This document shows positions 50,995 to 59,991 of a stretch of 64,000 nucleotides of DNA, piece by piece. Source of the stretch: Poriferisodalis sp965116245 (GTDB lineage Bacteria; Actinomycetota; Acidimicrobiia; Acidimicrobiales; Poriferisodalaceae); the NCBI GenBank assembly GCA_965116245.1, contig OZ220497.1, forward strand, positions 1 to 64,000. Direction: 5' to 3'. The position numbers were made by a program, and so were the translations under genes. The first letter of the stretch is position 1, and each line of letters starts with the position of its first letter. The notes under the pieces are model-generated. The model made no database searches. It had not been told where the DNA came from and saw only the letters and a list, made by a program, of their open reading frames with translations.

Positions 50995-51783
50995 ATGTGG
51001 CCAATATCGGGAGTCGGTGCCTCTAGGTCCAGCGTCCGTGACGTAGCGCACGACGACGTGCTGCGGAAACGACTTCTGGCCAACCTCGCTCGCCATGACG
51101 TGAGACGACACGCGCGCAAGGGGCGCAGGTTGGCCGCAGTCGCTGTGATTGTGCTGGACAGCGATGCCGAACTGCACGGCTCCGATCCGGCATTCAGCGG
51201 CTTGAGCGCGCAGGAACGACGCCAACTGCTGGCGCAGATCCCAGGCGATGTGGACGACCCGAGGCTTACCGGCGATGTCGAAGGGACGGCGGGCGGTGCA
51301 GCGGTGTTGCTGACCCGCCGCGCCCAGCACCTGCGTGGACATCGCGGACAGTGGGCTTTGCCAGGCGGACGTGTGGACGAAGGCGAAACCGTGCTTGACG
51401 CAGCTATTCGCGAATGCTCTGAAGAGGTCGGGCTGGAGTTGACCAGCGACGATTTGCTGGGCCAGCTAGACGACTACCCCACCCGGTCGGGGTACGTGAT
51501 TAGCCCGTTTGTGTTCTGGCTCAGCAACGAACGCGAACCCACTGCAAATCCGTCCGAAGTGGCCTCGGTGCATCGGGTTTCGCTGCGTGAGCTGATGCGG
51601 CCCGACTCTCCGCGCATGGTGAGCATCGACGAGAGCGATCGCCCGGTAGTGCAAGTCCCCGTCGGCGGCGACCTAATTCACGCCCCGACGGGCGCCGTGC
51701 TCTACCAGTTCCGAGCAGTCGCCTACGAGGGCCTCACCACCCGAGTCGACGAACTGGAACAGCCGCAGTTCGCTTGGTCTTGA
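50995..51783 (+). CDS. Nudix hydrolase, CoA pyrophosphatase type
   Basis: 262 residues. The Nudix box GGRVDEGETVLDAAIRECSEEVGLE spans ~124-148, and the preceding LLTRRAQHLRGHRGQWALPGG is the signature of CoA diphosphatases (UPF0035), which split CoA into phosphopantetheine and 3',5'-ADP. An insertion of about 40 residues with PGDVDDPRLTGDVEG sits before the box. The stop codon TGA lies inside the first unit of the following 35-bp repeat array, so the C-terminal AWS residues are coded by the repeat. The start is the first ATG of the frame; GTG codons downstream are possible. Confidence 0.88.
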   Translation: MWPISGVGASRSSVRDVAHDDVLRKRLLANLARHDVRRHARKGRRLAAVAVIVLDSDAELHGSDPAFSGLSAQERRQLLAQIPGDVDDPRLTGDVEGTAGGAAVLLTRRAQHLRGHRGQWALPGGRVDEGETVLDAAIRECSEEVGLELTSDDLLGQLDDYPTRSGYVISPFVFWLSNEREPTANPSEVASVHRVSLRELMRPDSPRMVSIDESDRPVVQVPVGGDLIHAPTGAVLYQFRAVAYEGLTTRVDELEQPQFAWS

Positions 51784-52135
51784 CCAAGCGAGCCAGACAA
51801 CACAGCGCATGGTCTTGACCAAGCGAACCAGACAACACAGCGCATGGTCTTGACCAAGCGATCCAAGTAGCACAGCGCATGGTCTTGACCATGCGAACCA
51901 AGTAACGCAGCGCTTGGTCTTGACCATGCGAACCAAGTAACACAGCGCTTGGTCTTGACCATGCGAACCAAGTAACACAGCGCATGGTCTTGACCAAGCG
52001 AACCAGACAACACAGCGCATGGTCTTGACCAAGCGAACCAAGTAACGCAGCGCATGGTCTTGACCATGCGAACCAAGAAACACAGCGCATGGTCTTGACC
52101 ATGCGAACCAAACAACAAAGCGCATGGTCTTGACC
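51778..52135. repeat. 35-bp tandem repeat, 10 units plus partial, with palindromic junctions
   Basis: Ten units of 35 bp (TCTTGACCAWGCGAACCA, then about 17 bases ending CAGCGCWTGG) run from the Nudix stop codon to just before the FAD oxidoreductase stop. The unit boundary forms CATGGTCTTGACCATG or CGCTTGGTCTTGACCAAGCG, inverted repeats with a TT centre. No spacers, so this is not CRISPR. All three minus-strand frames stay open across it. It lies between convergent genes and may act as a bidirectional terminator. Confidence 0.92.
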
Positions 52136-52142
52136 GGTGGGT

Positions 52143-53450
52143 TTAGCCGTGTACTGACATTGATGAGCTGTGCAGTTTTCGCTTGCGGGAGAATGTGCCC
52201 ATGTCGATCTCGAAGCCCGTGTACTTGCCAGTCACCATCACGGGGTCGTTGTCGTGGTCTTGTCCACCCTCGACTGACTCGATTAGTTTCGCCATGCAGT
52301 GGCCTGCTACCGCAGCGTTCTTGAACTGATTGCCGCTGGTGCCGATGGCCACGTAGTACCCGTCGAGTCGGGTGCGGTCATAGATCGGAATCCAGTCGTC
52401 AGCTACGTCGTATACGCCAACAACACCTCGTGGTTGGTGGGGCAGGCCAAGTTTGGGCACACGCCTCGCGAACCGCAAGACGTGAGCCTCCCATTGCTCA
52501 CGAGTTAGATCTTGCGAACAACGGTCGATTTCTTCTGGGTCTAGCCAGTCCAACTCCGTCGCGCCTAGCTCTAGCGAGCCGATCAGGATGTTGTCGCCCA
52601 CATCGGGTCGCACATAGCAGCCGCTGTCGTCATCGGCGATCGTGCCCAACTGGTCGAAGTCCACCCCTTGAGGTGACGACACGTGATACACCTCTTTGCG
52701 CAACGGACGTGTGTTGATTGCCATATCGCCGACTACGCCAGCCATCTCGTTGATGACGCTGCTGTGCGGACCAGCCGCGTTCACTACGACAGGTGCGCTC
52801 AGCGTGGTCCCGTCGGTCAGCAAGACCCCTTCGGCACGACCAGCAGTGGCAATGTCCATCACGGTCACACCGAAGCGGAACTCTGCTCCTGCGGCCTGCG
52901 CTGCTAGCCGGAGATTGTGGGCGGCGAGCTGCGGATCGCCGACGTAGCCAGCCTCAGGGGTCCATAACGCGCCTTGCAGTTGTGATGTGGGGGCCGACCA
53001 GAACTCCGGGTCGGCTAGCTGCTTGGGCGGTCCGAACTTGGACAAGTCAAGGTGGCCGAGACGAGCGCTGGCTTTTTCACGATCCCAAATCTCATAGGGC
53101 ACGCCGAGTGCGTCGAAGTGCGGCACCGGCAGCAGGTGGGGACCTTCGCCGCTGAGCAGCGTGACCATGCCGCAGTTCGTGAACGTGGCGTGTCCCGCTT
53201 CATCGGCTTGCCCTACGTGGTCTACCCAGCGCAACCAGTACTGCAGCCCCTCATAGGACATTGCCACACCCGCTCGCGTGGAGTATGTGAACCGCACGAT
53301 GGCCGAAGAGGAGCTTGTGGAGCCCTGTCCAGCGCCCGGGTTGCGTTCAACGCCCGCTACCCGCCAGCCGCGCTGGGCCAACTCGTAGGCGATGGCGGTC
53401 CCAATGACTCCAGCACCAACGATGACGGCGTCGTAGTCGCTTTCGCTCAT
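52143..53450 (-). CDS. FAD-dependent oxidoreductase (DAO/sarcosine oxidase-like)
   Basis: 435 residues. Rossmann FAD motif AVIVGAGVIGTAIAYELAQRG (9-29), then ERNPGAGQGSTSSSSAIVRFTYS, the typical flavin-contact region of glycine/sarcosine oxidases, and C-terminal VYDVADDWIPIYDRT and YVAIGTSGNQFKNAAVAG. Oxidises a secondary or primary amine of an amino acid-like substrate. The start lies eight bases after the M24 peptidase gene stop on the same strand, so joint catabolism of a peptide or creatine-like compound is likely. Confidence 0.9.
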   Translation of the reverse strand: MSESDYDAVIVGAGVIGTAIAYELAQRGWRVAGVERNPGAGQGSTSSSSAIVRFTYSTRAGVAMSYEGLQYWLRWVDHVGQADEAGHATFTNCGMVTLLSGEGPHLLPVPHFDALGVPYEIWDREKASARLGHLDLSKFGPPKQLADPEFWSAPTSQLQGALWTPEAGYVGDPQLAAHNLRLAAQAAGAEFRFGVTVMDIATAGRAEGVLLTDGTTLSAPVVVNAAGPHSSVINEMAGVVGDMAINTRPLRKEVYHVSSPQGVDFDQLGTIADDDSGCYVRPDVGDNILIGSLELGATELDWLDPEEIDRCSQDLTREQWEAHVLRFARRVPKLGLPHQPRGVVGVYDVADDWIPIYDRTRLDGYYVAIGTSGNQFKNAAVAGHCMAKLIESVEGGQDHDNDPVMVTGKYTGFEIDMGTFSRKRKLHSSSMSVHG

Positions 53451-53458
53451 CTCAAGAC

Positions 53459-54766
53459 TCAGCCGATTCGCATTGGCTTGGCGATGGCGTCGGTCAAGAC
53501 CTCGGGTTCTGCGCCCGTGACAAGAATGTCGTCTTCAATACGAACACCACCGAAGCCTCGCAACTCATCAACGCGTTCCCACACGACACTCTCCGCCATC
53601 TTCTCACGCCGAGCGGGGTCGTCTAACAGGGCATCAATGAAGTAGATGCCAGGCTCAACTGTGGTGACCATCCCCTCTTCTAGGACACGATCGGGGCCCA
53701 GCCTTGACAGCAGCGGATCATCGCTGGGAGTCCGGCTGTAGGGGACGCTGGTGATGTCATGCACCGATAGGCCCAGCAGGTGACCGAGCCCATGCGGGAA
53801 GAACAGCGCTACTGCACCTTCGCTGACCAGCTCCGCTGGATCGCCGTGTAGCAGCCCCAGCTCAACCAATCCGGCGCCCAGGATGTGCGCTGCTGCGGTA
53901 TGCACATCACGCCACGCCTTGCCCGGACGACACATATCGATGGTCTCGCGTTGAGCGTTGAGCACCAGGTTCCAAACGAACTCCTGCTCATCGCTCGGGT
54001 CGGCGCCTACGACCATGGTGCGAGTGACATCGCTGGCGTAGCCGCCAAACTGCGCGCCCGCATCGATAAGCAGCAGATCGCCCGCCTCAACGACCCGCGT
54101 GGTGGGACGCAGTGGATCGTCGCCAGCGTAGACGTAGTGCAGGTAGGCGCCGTGCGCGCCAGAGGCCACGATGCTGTCGTAGGCGACGCGGGGTGCCCCG
54201 GCTGCAAAAAATGCTGCTTCTAGGCCGATCTGAATCTGACGCTCTGTCATGCCGGGCTTCGTGTTCTCATATATCCACTCGAAGCCAGCCGCGCTGGCTG
54301 TGGCTGCTTGACGGATGTCGTCTATCTCGGCCTCGTCCTTGGTCATGCGTTCCAGCGCGATCGCTGCACTCAACTGCACCGCAGCCCCCTCAGGCGAGCC
54401 GCCAGCACCCAACTGAACGACGGTGCGGTCACTGCGCTGCGCCAGCCAGTCCTCGAACTCATCCAAGGGTCGGCCAACAGGTGTGGGGGGCTGCTCCCAA
54501 ACCAGGCGTTCGGGGCTGAAGCGGGGCCCGAACAGCTCCCATTCGCCTGAGGTGGCATCGAAGGCCAGCGTCGTGCCCGGTGAGCCCACAGCGCTCAAGT
54601 ACACCGCATCGGGATGAGGCAAGAATGCGAAATGCTGATCAGTCCCTGGCCAGGCTGCGGGCTCTCCGGCCCTCACAACAACGACCTCATCGCTGAGATC
54701 CCACCGCTGGGCGACACGCGCCCGCCTTTGTGCCAAGACTTCGTCAGTCGGCTTCACGCCGCGCAC
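53459..54766 (-). CDS. M24 family Xaa-Pro peptidase-like metalloenzyme
   Basis: 435 residues with pita-bread fold. The five metal ligands are visible: two Asp in IDAGAQFGGYASDVTRT, His in FPHGLGHLLGLSVHD, Glu in VEPGIYF and Glu in GVRIEDDILVT. The N-terminal ~150 residues form the non-catalytic domain usual for prolidases and aminopeptidase P. A GTG three codons in is an alternative start. The gene overlaps functionally with the adjacent FAD oxidoreductase (8 bases apart), a pairing seen in amine and peptide catabolism. Confidence 0.9.
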   Translation of the reverse strand: MRGVKPTDEVLAQRRARVAQRWDLSDEVVVVRAGEPAAWPGTDQHFAFLPHPDAVYLSAVGSPGTTLAFDATSGEWELFGPRFSPERLVWEQPPTPVGRPLDEFEDWLAQRSDRTVVQLGAGGSPEGAAVQLSAAIALERMTKDEAEIDDIRQAATASAAGFEWIYENTKPGMTERQIQIGLEAAFFAAGAPRVAYDSIVASGAHGAYLHYVYAGDDPLRPTTRVVEAGDLLLIDAGAQFGGYASDVTRTMVVGADPSDEQEFVWNLVLNAQRETIDMCRPGKAWRDVHTAAAHILGAGLVELGLLHGDPAELVSEGAVALFFPHGLGHLLGLSVHDITSVPYSRTPSDDPLLSRLGPDRVLEEGMVTTVEPGIYFIDALLDDPARREKMAESVVWERVDELRGFGGVRIEDDILVTGAEPEVLTDAIAKPMRIG

Positions 54767-54793
54767 CCTAACCCCGTCAGGTACTGCTGCTTA

Positions 54794-55783
54794 CTACTGC
54801 TGCTGTTGTTGCTGCGCTTCATGCTGGTGGATGTTCGCATTCGGCGATACGTGTGCAGTGACGCGCGTCTGGCGGCGGATCGGCTCGGTGACCATTGATA
54901 CTGGCGCCTTGGGTCTAGCGATGATGACTTCTGCATCTACTTCGGCATCGGCGGTGCCGTTGAACACTCCACGCACTGGCGGAACATCGTTGTAGTCACG
55001 TCCATGGCCGATCACTACGTGCCGTTCGCTGATGGGGCCGCCGTTGGTGGGGTCCAGCGCGTACCAGCCATGGCCGGGCACCGCTGCCTCCATCCATGCG
55101 TGCGTCTGGACCGAGACAACAGTTGACGAGCTGTCGTGCGGATCAGCGTCGCGATGAACGAATGTTTCGTCTCTCGCGAACAGATACCCCGATACGTATC
55201 TGGCTGGTATGCCAATACTGCGCAGCATGCCCACGCCAAGATGCGCGAAGTCCTGGCAGACGCCTCGGCCGCCGTCAATCAACTCTTCCAACGTCACGCC
55301 GATAGAGGTGGAGCCGCGTTGGTAGGCGAGCACCGTTGGCACTGCTCTCGCAACTGCCAACACGCGCTCATTCACGTCATCGCCAGCTTCACGGACAGCC
55401 CACGATGCGACCTCGTCAACTAGATCCCCCCACTGCACATGCTGCGAGGGCGCCAAATACTCGTTGTAGTTGTTGACAAAGTCTTGATCGGCCAAACGTG
55501 TGCAGCTCACTGGCTCACAGGCGACCTCGCTGGTAACCGTCTCCACCGATGCTTCGGCCACGATCAGCAGCTCGTCGTGAGGCAGTCGTATGCCCAGATG
55601 GTCCACAGTCGTGCCGAAGTAGTCACGCGTCTGCAACACCCGAGTTGCTGGCGTAGTCGTCAACCTGTACGACAGAACTTGCTGTCGCGGATCATCGCGG
55701 GGACGAACCCGAATCTCGTTTTGTGACTCTGATACAGGCTGCGCGTACCGGAAGTGCAAGCGGTAGGCGATGTCAAGTCTCAT
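54794..55783 (-). CDS. transglutaminase-like cysteine protein
   Basis: 329 residues: N-terminal beta domain (RYAQPVSESQNEIRVRPRDDPRQQ) followed by a transglutaminase core with Cys176 in GGRGVCQDFAHL, His228 in QTHAWMEA and Asp244 in YALDPTN. It is the third gene of the ATP-grasp/alpha-E/transglutaminase set, in the order of mycobacterial Rv2411c-Rv2410c-Rv2409c; the module is thought to make or cleave peptide-like bonds. The C-terminus ends in a Gln run (HEAQQQQQQ), coded by a CAG/CAA repeat and not a family feature. Its start overlaps the end of the alpha-E gene. Confidence 0.92.
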   Translation of the reverse strand: MRLDIAYRLHFRYAQPVSESQNEIRVRPRDDPRQQVLSYRLTTTPATRVLQTRDYFGTTVDHLGIRLPHDELLIVAEASVETVTSEVACEPVSCTRLADQDFVNNYNEYLAPSQHVQWGDLVDEVASWAVREAGDDVNERVLAVARAVPTVLAYQRGSTSIGVTLEELIDGGRGVCQDFAHLGVGMLRSIGIPARYVSGYLFARDETFVHRDADPHDSSSTVVSVQTHAWMEAAVPGHGWYALDPTNGGPISERHVVIGHGRDYNDVPPVRGVFNGTADAEVDAEVIIARPKAPVSMVTEPIRRQTRVTAHVSPNANIHQHEAQQQQQQ

Positions 55784-56772
55784 CGAGCTCTGCTTGGCTG
55801 TTCACCCGGCCGCACGTACTGCGCATGCACGTCAGCCGAAGTTGATCTGGCGACCGTGCTGGCATGAACGTCGCCAGCGAGCTGCGCGAGCGCTGCGCCC
55901 AAGTGGGCCAGCTCGGCTTCGGGATCGCGCAACAGCTCGTCTAGCTCGCCGTACTCCAGACGCGCCCTCAATGCTCCGGCTCGCCGGCGGGGTGTGGCAA
56001 CCGCGCCTGCGGCTGCAGCTAGGTCGTCCAAGCGTTGCTCCACCCGGCCCAGACACCACAACACAGAGCGAGGAAGATGCTCGTGTTGCAGCAGGAACTT
56101 GGCCACGGCATGCCACTGCGGAGAGTGACCCAGCTCGCGTCGGGCTGCTTGCAGCGAGTGAGTGAACGCAAGCAGGCGGTTTCCGTCAAAGACTCCCCGA
56201 CCGGTCCCCAAACCAACTTTTAGCAGCTCAACTGTGAGCATTGATCTCTCCAGCAGCCGACCCGCCTCCATAAACGCGTAGCCCTCATCTCGGATCATGG
56301 ACTCGCTCATGACACCACTGAGCGAACGACACCCCCTCCTAGCCGTGATGACCGACACACGCGACACCTCGCCGCCGGTTTGTTCCCGCGCGGCGGTACC
56401 CACAGATTTCGCACTCTGCATCAAGATGTGCAGCGTGTTCGCCTCCTCCCAGAGTTCAACCGGGATGCGGTCACGCACTATGCGCAAGTTCTCCCGCACG
56501 GCTCCCACTGCCGACATCACCGAGCCGGGATGCGAGTCGTCTGCAACCAGAAAGTCCATTACGGCGTATGGACCTGTACCTACCTGGGCTGCGACGAAAT
56601 AGTCCTGCAACCCGAGCGCTTGCACAAGTTGGCGGGACGCCAGCCGCGCCTCGGTGGCTTGCCGGTACATCACCGCGTTGGCTTCCACCGACACGCATCG
56701 TGCGATGGTGTCCGCCCGTTCCAGATAGCGGCCAGCCCATAGCAGCGAATCGGCGTGCCGAGCCAGAATCAC
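55780..56772 (-). CDS. alpha-E domain protein (DUF403)
   Basis: 330 residues, almost entirely helical. Family landmarks: LARHADSLLWAGRYLERADTIARCVSVEAN at the N-terminus, RENLRIVRDRIPVELWEEANTLH, GYAFMEAGRLLERSMLTVELL and SVLWCLGRVEQRL. The GTG at 56772 is chosen because it overlaps the stop of the ATP-grasp gene (GTGA), indicating translational coupling, and begins the family N-terminus; longer readings to 56832 overlap that gene. Function is unknown but always linked to the ATP-grasp partner. Confidence 0.92.
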   Translation of the reverse strand: MILARHADSLLWAGRYLERADTIARCVSVEANAVMYRQATEARLASRQLVQALGLQDYFVAAQVGTGPYAVMDFLVADDSHPGSVMSAVGAVRENLRIVRDRIPVELWEEANTLHILMQSAKSVGTAAREQTGGEVSRVSVITARRGCRSLSGVMSESMIRDEGYAFMEAGRLLERSMLTVELLKVGLGTGRGVFDGNRLLAFTHSLQAARRELGHSPQWHAVAKFLLQHEHLPRSVLWCLGRVEQRLDDLAAAAGAVATPRRRAGALRARLEYGELDELLRDPEAELAHLGAALAQLAGDVHASTVARSTSADVHAQYVRPGEQPSRAR

Positions 56773-58259
56773 TGCGAGTACTCGGGATAGTGAGAGTCTG
56801 CGGCAGGCACGCCATCGTTCGCCAAAACCCATGTGTCCTTAGAGCCGCCACCCTGGGAAGAGTTCACGATTAGTGAGCCTTGTCGCATCGCTACCCGTGT
56901 CAAGCCGCCAGGGAACACCTGCGTGCGGTCACCGGTTATCACGAACGGACGCAAGTCAAGGTGGCGCGGCTGCAGGGTGTCATCGCATAGGGAGGCCAGC
57001 GTCGAAAGCTCCACCACTTCTTGGACTACCCAGTTGCGTGGATCTGCGGTTATCTGCTCTTTTGCGCTAGCGAGCTCGGCGTCAGTGGCGTTGCGGCCGA
57101 TCAAAATGCCGTAGCCCCCAGAGGCTCCGACTGGCTTGATCACCAGCTCATCAAGTCGCTCAAAGGCCGCTTTGCGCTGGTCCGGCTCCCACATTACGTA
57201 CGTCTCAACGTTTGGGAGGATGGCTTGTTCGGCCAAGTAGTACTCGATCAAGTCGGTTACGTATGGATGAATGGCTTTATCGTCGGCCACGCCGTTGCCG
57301 ACCGCATTGCAGACCGTGACAGCGCCTGCGCGCATGGCACCGAGCAGCCCTGGCACTCCCAAACTTGAGTCGGGCCGAAACGAGACTGGATCCAAGAACG
57401 CGTCATCAATGCGTCGGTAGATCACATCCACCGGAACCAGGCCCTCAATGGTGCGCAGGTACACCACGTGTTCATCCACCACCAGGTCGGGGCCCTCAAC
57501 TAGCTCCACACCCATTTCTCGGGCCAGGAATGCATGTTCAAAATATGCCGAGTTGTAGATCCCCGGTGTGAGGATGACTATCAGCGGCTGCTCGCTAGCA
57601 CCTGCGGGCGCTACCGACTCCAACGCAGTGCGCAGCATCCGGCCGTACTGGCCAACCGGCTCAACGGTATGGTCCTCCCAGACGCGAGGAAACGCCCTAG
57701 TCATGGCCGTTCGGTTCTCAATTACGTAGCTGATCCCGCTCGGATTGCGCAGGTTGTCCTCAAGTACGCGGTACTGGCCTTGAGCGTCGCGTACCAAGTC
57801 AATACCGGCTATGACGCAGTGAGCATCGTGGGGCACGCTGACACCGAACGCGCTGCGCTCAAAGCCCTCTGAGGATCGCACCAACCACGCAGGCACCACG
57901 CCATCGGCCATAGCCGCTCCCTCACCGGTGTATACGTCGGCCAGGAATTTGTTGAGCGCAGTAACTCGCTGGGCTAGTCCCCGTTCAATCTCACGCCATT
58001 CAGATGCCGAGATGAGACGCGGAAACAAGTCCATCGGCCAGGTCCGCTCGGTGCCTTGCGAGTCGCCATAGACCGTGAAGGTGATGCCCTGGCGGCGGAA
58101 CTCCTCTTCGATTATTCGTTCGCGGCGGCGCAACTCGGCCGCGTCAAACTTGGAGAACCGTTCCACGATCGCTGCGTAGAGCGGTCGTACCGAGCCATCG
58201 CGATTGAACGCCTCGTCGTAGGCCGCGAACTCGGCATCGGGCCTGCGGAACTCAGCCAC
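56769..58259 (-). CDS. circularly permuted ATP-grasp protein (DUF404/407)
   Basis: 496 residues. Typical sequence blocks: FRRQGITFTVYGDSQGTERTWPMDLFPRLIS, DLVRDAQGQYRVLEDNLRNPSGISYVIENR, PGIYNSAYFEHAFLAREMGVELVEGPDLVV, YRRIDDAFLDP, and GASGGYGILIGR with the C-terminal NSSQGGGSKDTWVL. ATP-grasp enzymes join a carboxylate to an amine; the substrate of this branch is not established. It is the first gene of the three-gene set, whose later members start by overlap or within a few bases. Confidence 0.93.
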   Translation of the reverse strand: MAEFRRPDAEFAAYDEAFNRDGSVRPLYAAIVERFSKFDAAELRRRERIIEEEFRRQGITFTVYGDSQGTERTWPMDLFPRLISASEWREIERGLAQRVTALNKFLADVYTGEGAAMADGVVPAWLVRSSEGFERSAFGVSVPHDAHCVIAGIDLVRDAQGQYRVLEDNLRNPSGISYVIENRTAMTRAFPRVWEDHTVEPVGQYGRMLRTALESVAPAGASEQPLIVILTPGIYNSAYFEHAFLAREMGVELVEGPDLVVDEHVVYLRTIEGLVPVDVIYRRIDDAFLDPVSFRPDSSLGVPGLLGAMRAGAVTVCNAVGNGVADDKAIHPYVTDLIEYYLAEQAILPNVETYVMWEPDQRKAAFERLDELVIKPVGASGGYGILIGRNATDAELASAKEQITADPRNWVVQEVVELSTLASLCDDTLQPRHLDLRPFVITGDRTQVFPGGLTRVAMRQGSLIVNSSQGGGSKDTWVLANDGVPAADSHYPEYSQ

Positions 58260-58448
58260 GCACTACTTGATACCGCTTCGTGGCACCTGTGTGCGTCATC
58301 GTTCGCCCCCTGTTGGCCATACACCTGCCTTACACAGCGGCTGCAATGCTGCCATCAGGATGCCGCTGGCGGCACGCAGCAGACCTCTCAGTACTCGCAG
58401 GTTGCGCTCTAGATGTGCAGTCTGGGCTCTAGACGTGCGACTCCTCAG

Positions 58449-58522
58449 TGGGCGATACTGGACTCGAACCAGTGACCTCTGCCGTGTGAAGGCAGCGCTC
58501 TAACCATCTGAGCCAATCGCCC
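58449..58522 (-). tRNA. tRNA-Val (anticodon CAC)
   Basis: Minus-strand 74-mer folding as a cloverleaf: acceptor GGGCGAT/ATCGCCC, D-arm GCTC-GAGC, anticodon stem CTGCC/GGCAG with loop TTCACAC (anticodon CAC, reading GUG), T-arm ACTGG-TTCGAGT-CCAGT. Discriminator A at 58449; CCA is not encoded. Confidence 0.97.
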
Positions 58523-58667
58523 GCAATGCGCCGATGATAGAGCCTGCCTACGCTGCGCAGCGTGCGAGAGTCCCCAGGGACGTTCCGCATGGGGACTCCC
58601 CAGCGCAATGGCACTCAGCAATGGCACTCAGCAATGGCACTCAGCAATGGCCCTCAGGGGAGGAACA
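58523..58667. other. intergenic region: hairpin and 13-bp tandem repeat before the P450 gene
   Basis: It contains an 8-bp inverted repeat GAGTCCCC/GGGGACTC (58568-58575 with 58591-58598), then four 13-mers CAATGGCACTCAG at 58606-58657 (the last with CCC), and then the AGGGGAGGA ribosome-binding site of the P450 gene. The promoter should lie at the left of this region. Confidence 0.7.
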
Positions 58668-59978
58668 GTGAGTACCGACGACTATCACACGCCACCCGAT
58701 CAACTCTCACCTGCGCCAGCGGGCTGCCCTGTTCACAGCAGTTGGTCGCCGCTGAGCGCGGAATATCTGGCCGATCCGTATCCAATCGCCACGAAGCTGC
58801 GCGAGGACCATCCGGTCTTCTATGCCTCCGAGATAGGCCACGTAGTCGTAACTCGCATGGCCGACATCGAGGCCGTGTTCATGGACCCCGACACCTATGC
58901 CTCCTCCAACGTTCAGGACCCGATCTTTCCGCTGGCACCGGCGGCGGCTGAAGTGCTATCGGCACCGGACTACAACCCACAAGCGGTCATGTCGAATCGG
59001 GCCGAACCCGACCACCGCCGCATCCGGGTCTACACCCGAGCCGGGTTCTCGGTGCGTCGGCTACGCACCCTTGAGGACTACATGCACTCCCGCGCCACTG
59101 AGCTGATTGAGGCGATGCTGCGCGGACCCAAGCCCGCCGACTACGTAGCCTCCGTGGCTTTTCCGTTGCCAGCCGAGATCGTTTTTCGTTTCATCGGCTT
59201 CCCGCCCGCCGACGACCTCATGCTGAAGTCTTGGTGTGTGAACCGTAAGGCATTCGCGTGGGGTAAGCCGACACCGATTGAGCAGACTCGCATGGCCCAG
59301 GGAATGCTGGACTATTGGCGCTACTGCCGGAACTTTGTGGCGGAGCGTTACCGCAGCCGCACCGACGACTTCTGCTCAGAACTGCTGGACGGGCACGACG
59401 CCGACCCAGACCCCGAGAGCGACAGCGGCCTCAGCTACCGCGAGGTTGAGTCAATCATCTACGGAATTTCATTCGCCGGGCACGACCCGGTTACGAATCT
59501 GTTGTGTAACACGCTTCGTTGTTTGCTGCCACAGCGAGACCAGTGGGAGGCGCTAGGCGCTGACCCAACGTTGATCCCTACCGCAGTTGAGGAAACTCTG
59601 CGATTCGACTCCAGCCAAGTGGCATGGAGGCGAGTAGCTACCCGCGACACCGAACTTGGTGGAGTCCAAGTGCCGAAGGGAACACGGATCTTCTTGAACT
59701 TCGCGGCAGCGAACCGCGAACCGGGCGCGTTCGCTGATACCGACCGGTTTGACGTGAACAGCTACGACTTGGCTCGACCCGATTCGCATCGCCACATCAG
59801 CTTCGGTAAGGGCATTCATTTTTGCCTGGGAGCGAACCTGGCTCGTATGGAAGCACGAATTGCGCTGCAGATCCTGAGCGAGCAGGTGCCTTCGCTTAGA
59901 TTGGCGCCTCAGACTTATTCAACGTTCCCCAACATCACCTTCCGGGGTCCAGAGGAACTCTGGCTTGACTGGGACTGA
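58668..59978 (+). CDS. cytochrome P450
   Basis: 436 residues. Heme-binding loop FGKGIHFCLGANLAR with Cys386, ExxR in VEETLRFDS and the I-helix AGHDPVTN (the usual acid-Thr pair appears as HD-x-x-T). GTG 58668 is selected because AGGGGAGGA lies just before it; extending upstream would translate the 13-bp repeats. Redox partners (ferredoxin) are not in the window. It is followed 13 bases later by an F420/LLM gene and then an SDR gene, suggesting a shared oxidation pathway for a terpenoid, steroid or xenobiotic substrate. Confidence 0.94.
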   Translation: MSTDDYHTPPDQLSPAPAGCPVHSSWSPLSAEYLADPYPIATKLREDHPVFYASEIGHVVVTRMADIEAVFMDPDTYASSNVQDPIFPLAPAAAEVLSAPDYNPQAVMSNRAEPDHRRIRVYTRAGFSVRRLRTLEDYMHSRATELIEAMLRGPKPADYVASVAFPLPAEIVFRFIGFPPADDLMLKSWCVNRKAFAWGKPTPIEQTRMAQGMLDYWRYCRNFVAERYRSRTDDFCSELLDGHDADPDPESDSGLSYREVESIIYGISFAGHDPVTNLLCNTLRCLLPQRDQWEALGADPTLIPTAVEETLRFDSSQVAWRRVATRDTELGGVQVPKGTRIFLNFAAANREPGAFADTDRFDVNSYDLARPDSHRHISFGKGIHFCLGANLARMEARIALQILSEQVPSLRLAPQTYSTFPNITFRGPEELWLDWD

Positions 59979-59991
59979 AAGGCAACGCAAC

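Noticed and set aside
51673..52125. Minus-strand 150-residue repeat protein
   Set aside because: All three minus frames are open only because the 35-bp unit lacks stops on that strand. It overlaps the Nudix end and has no start signal.
51778..52135. CRISPR array
   Set aside because: Units are contiguous 35-mers without unique spacers, and no cas gene is near.
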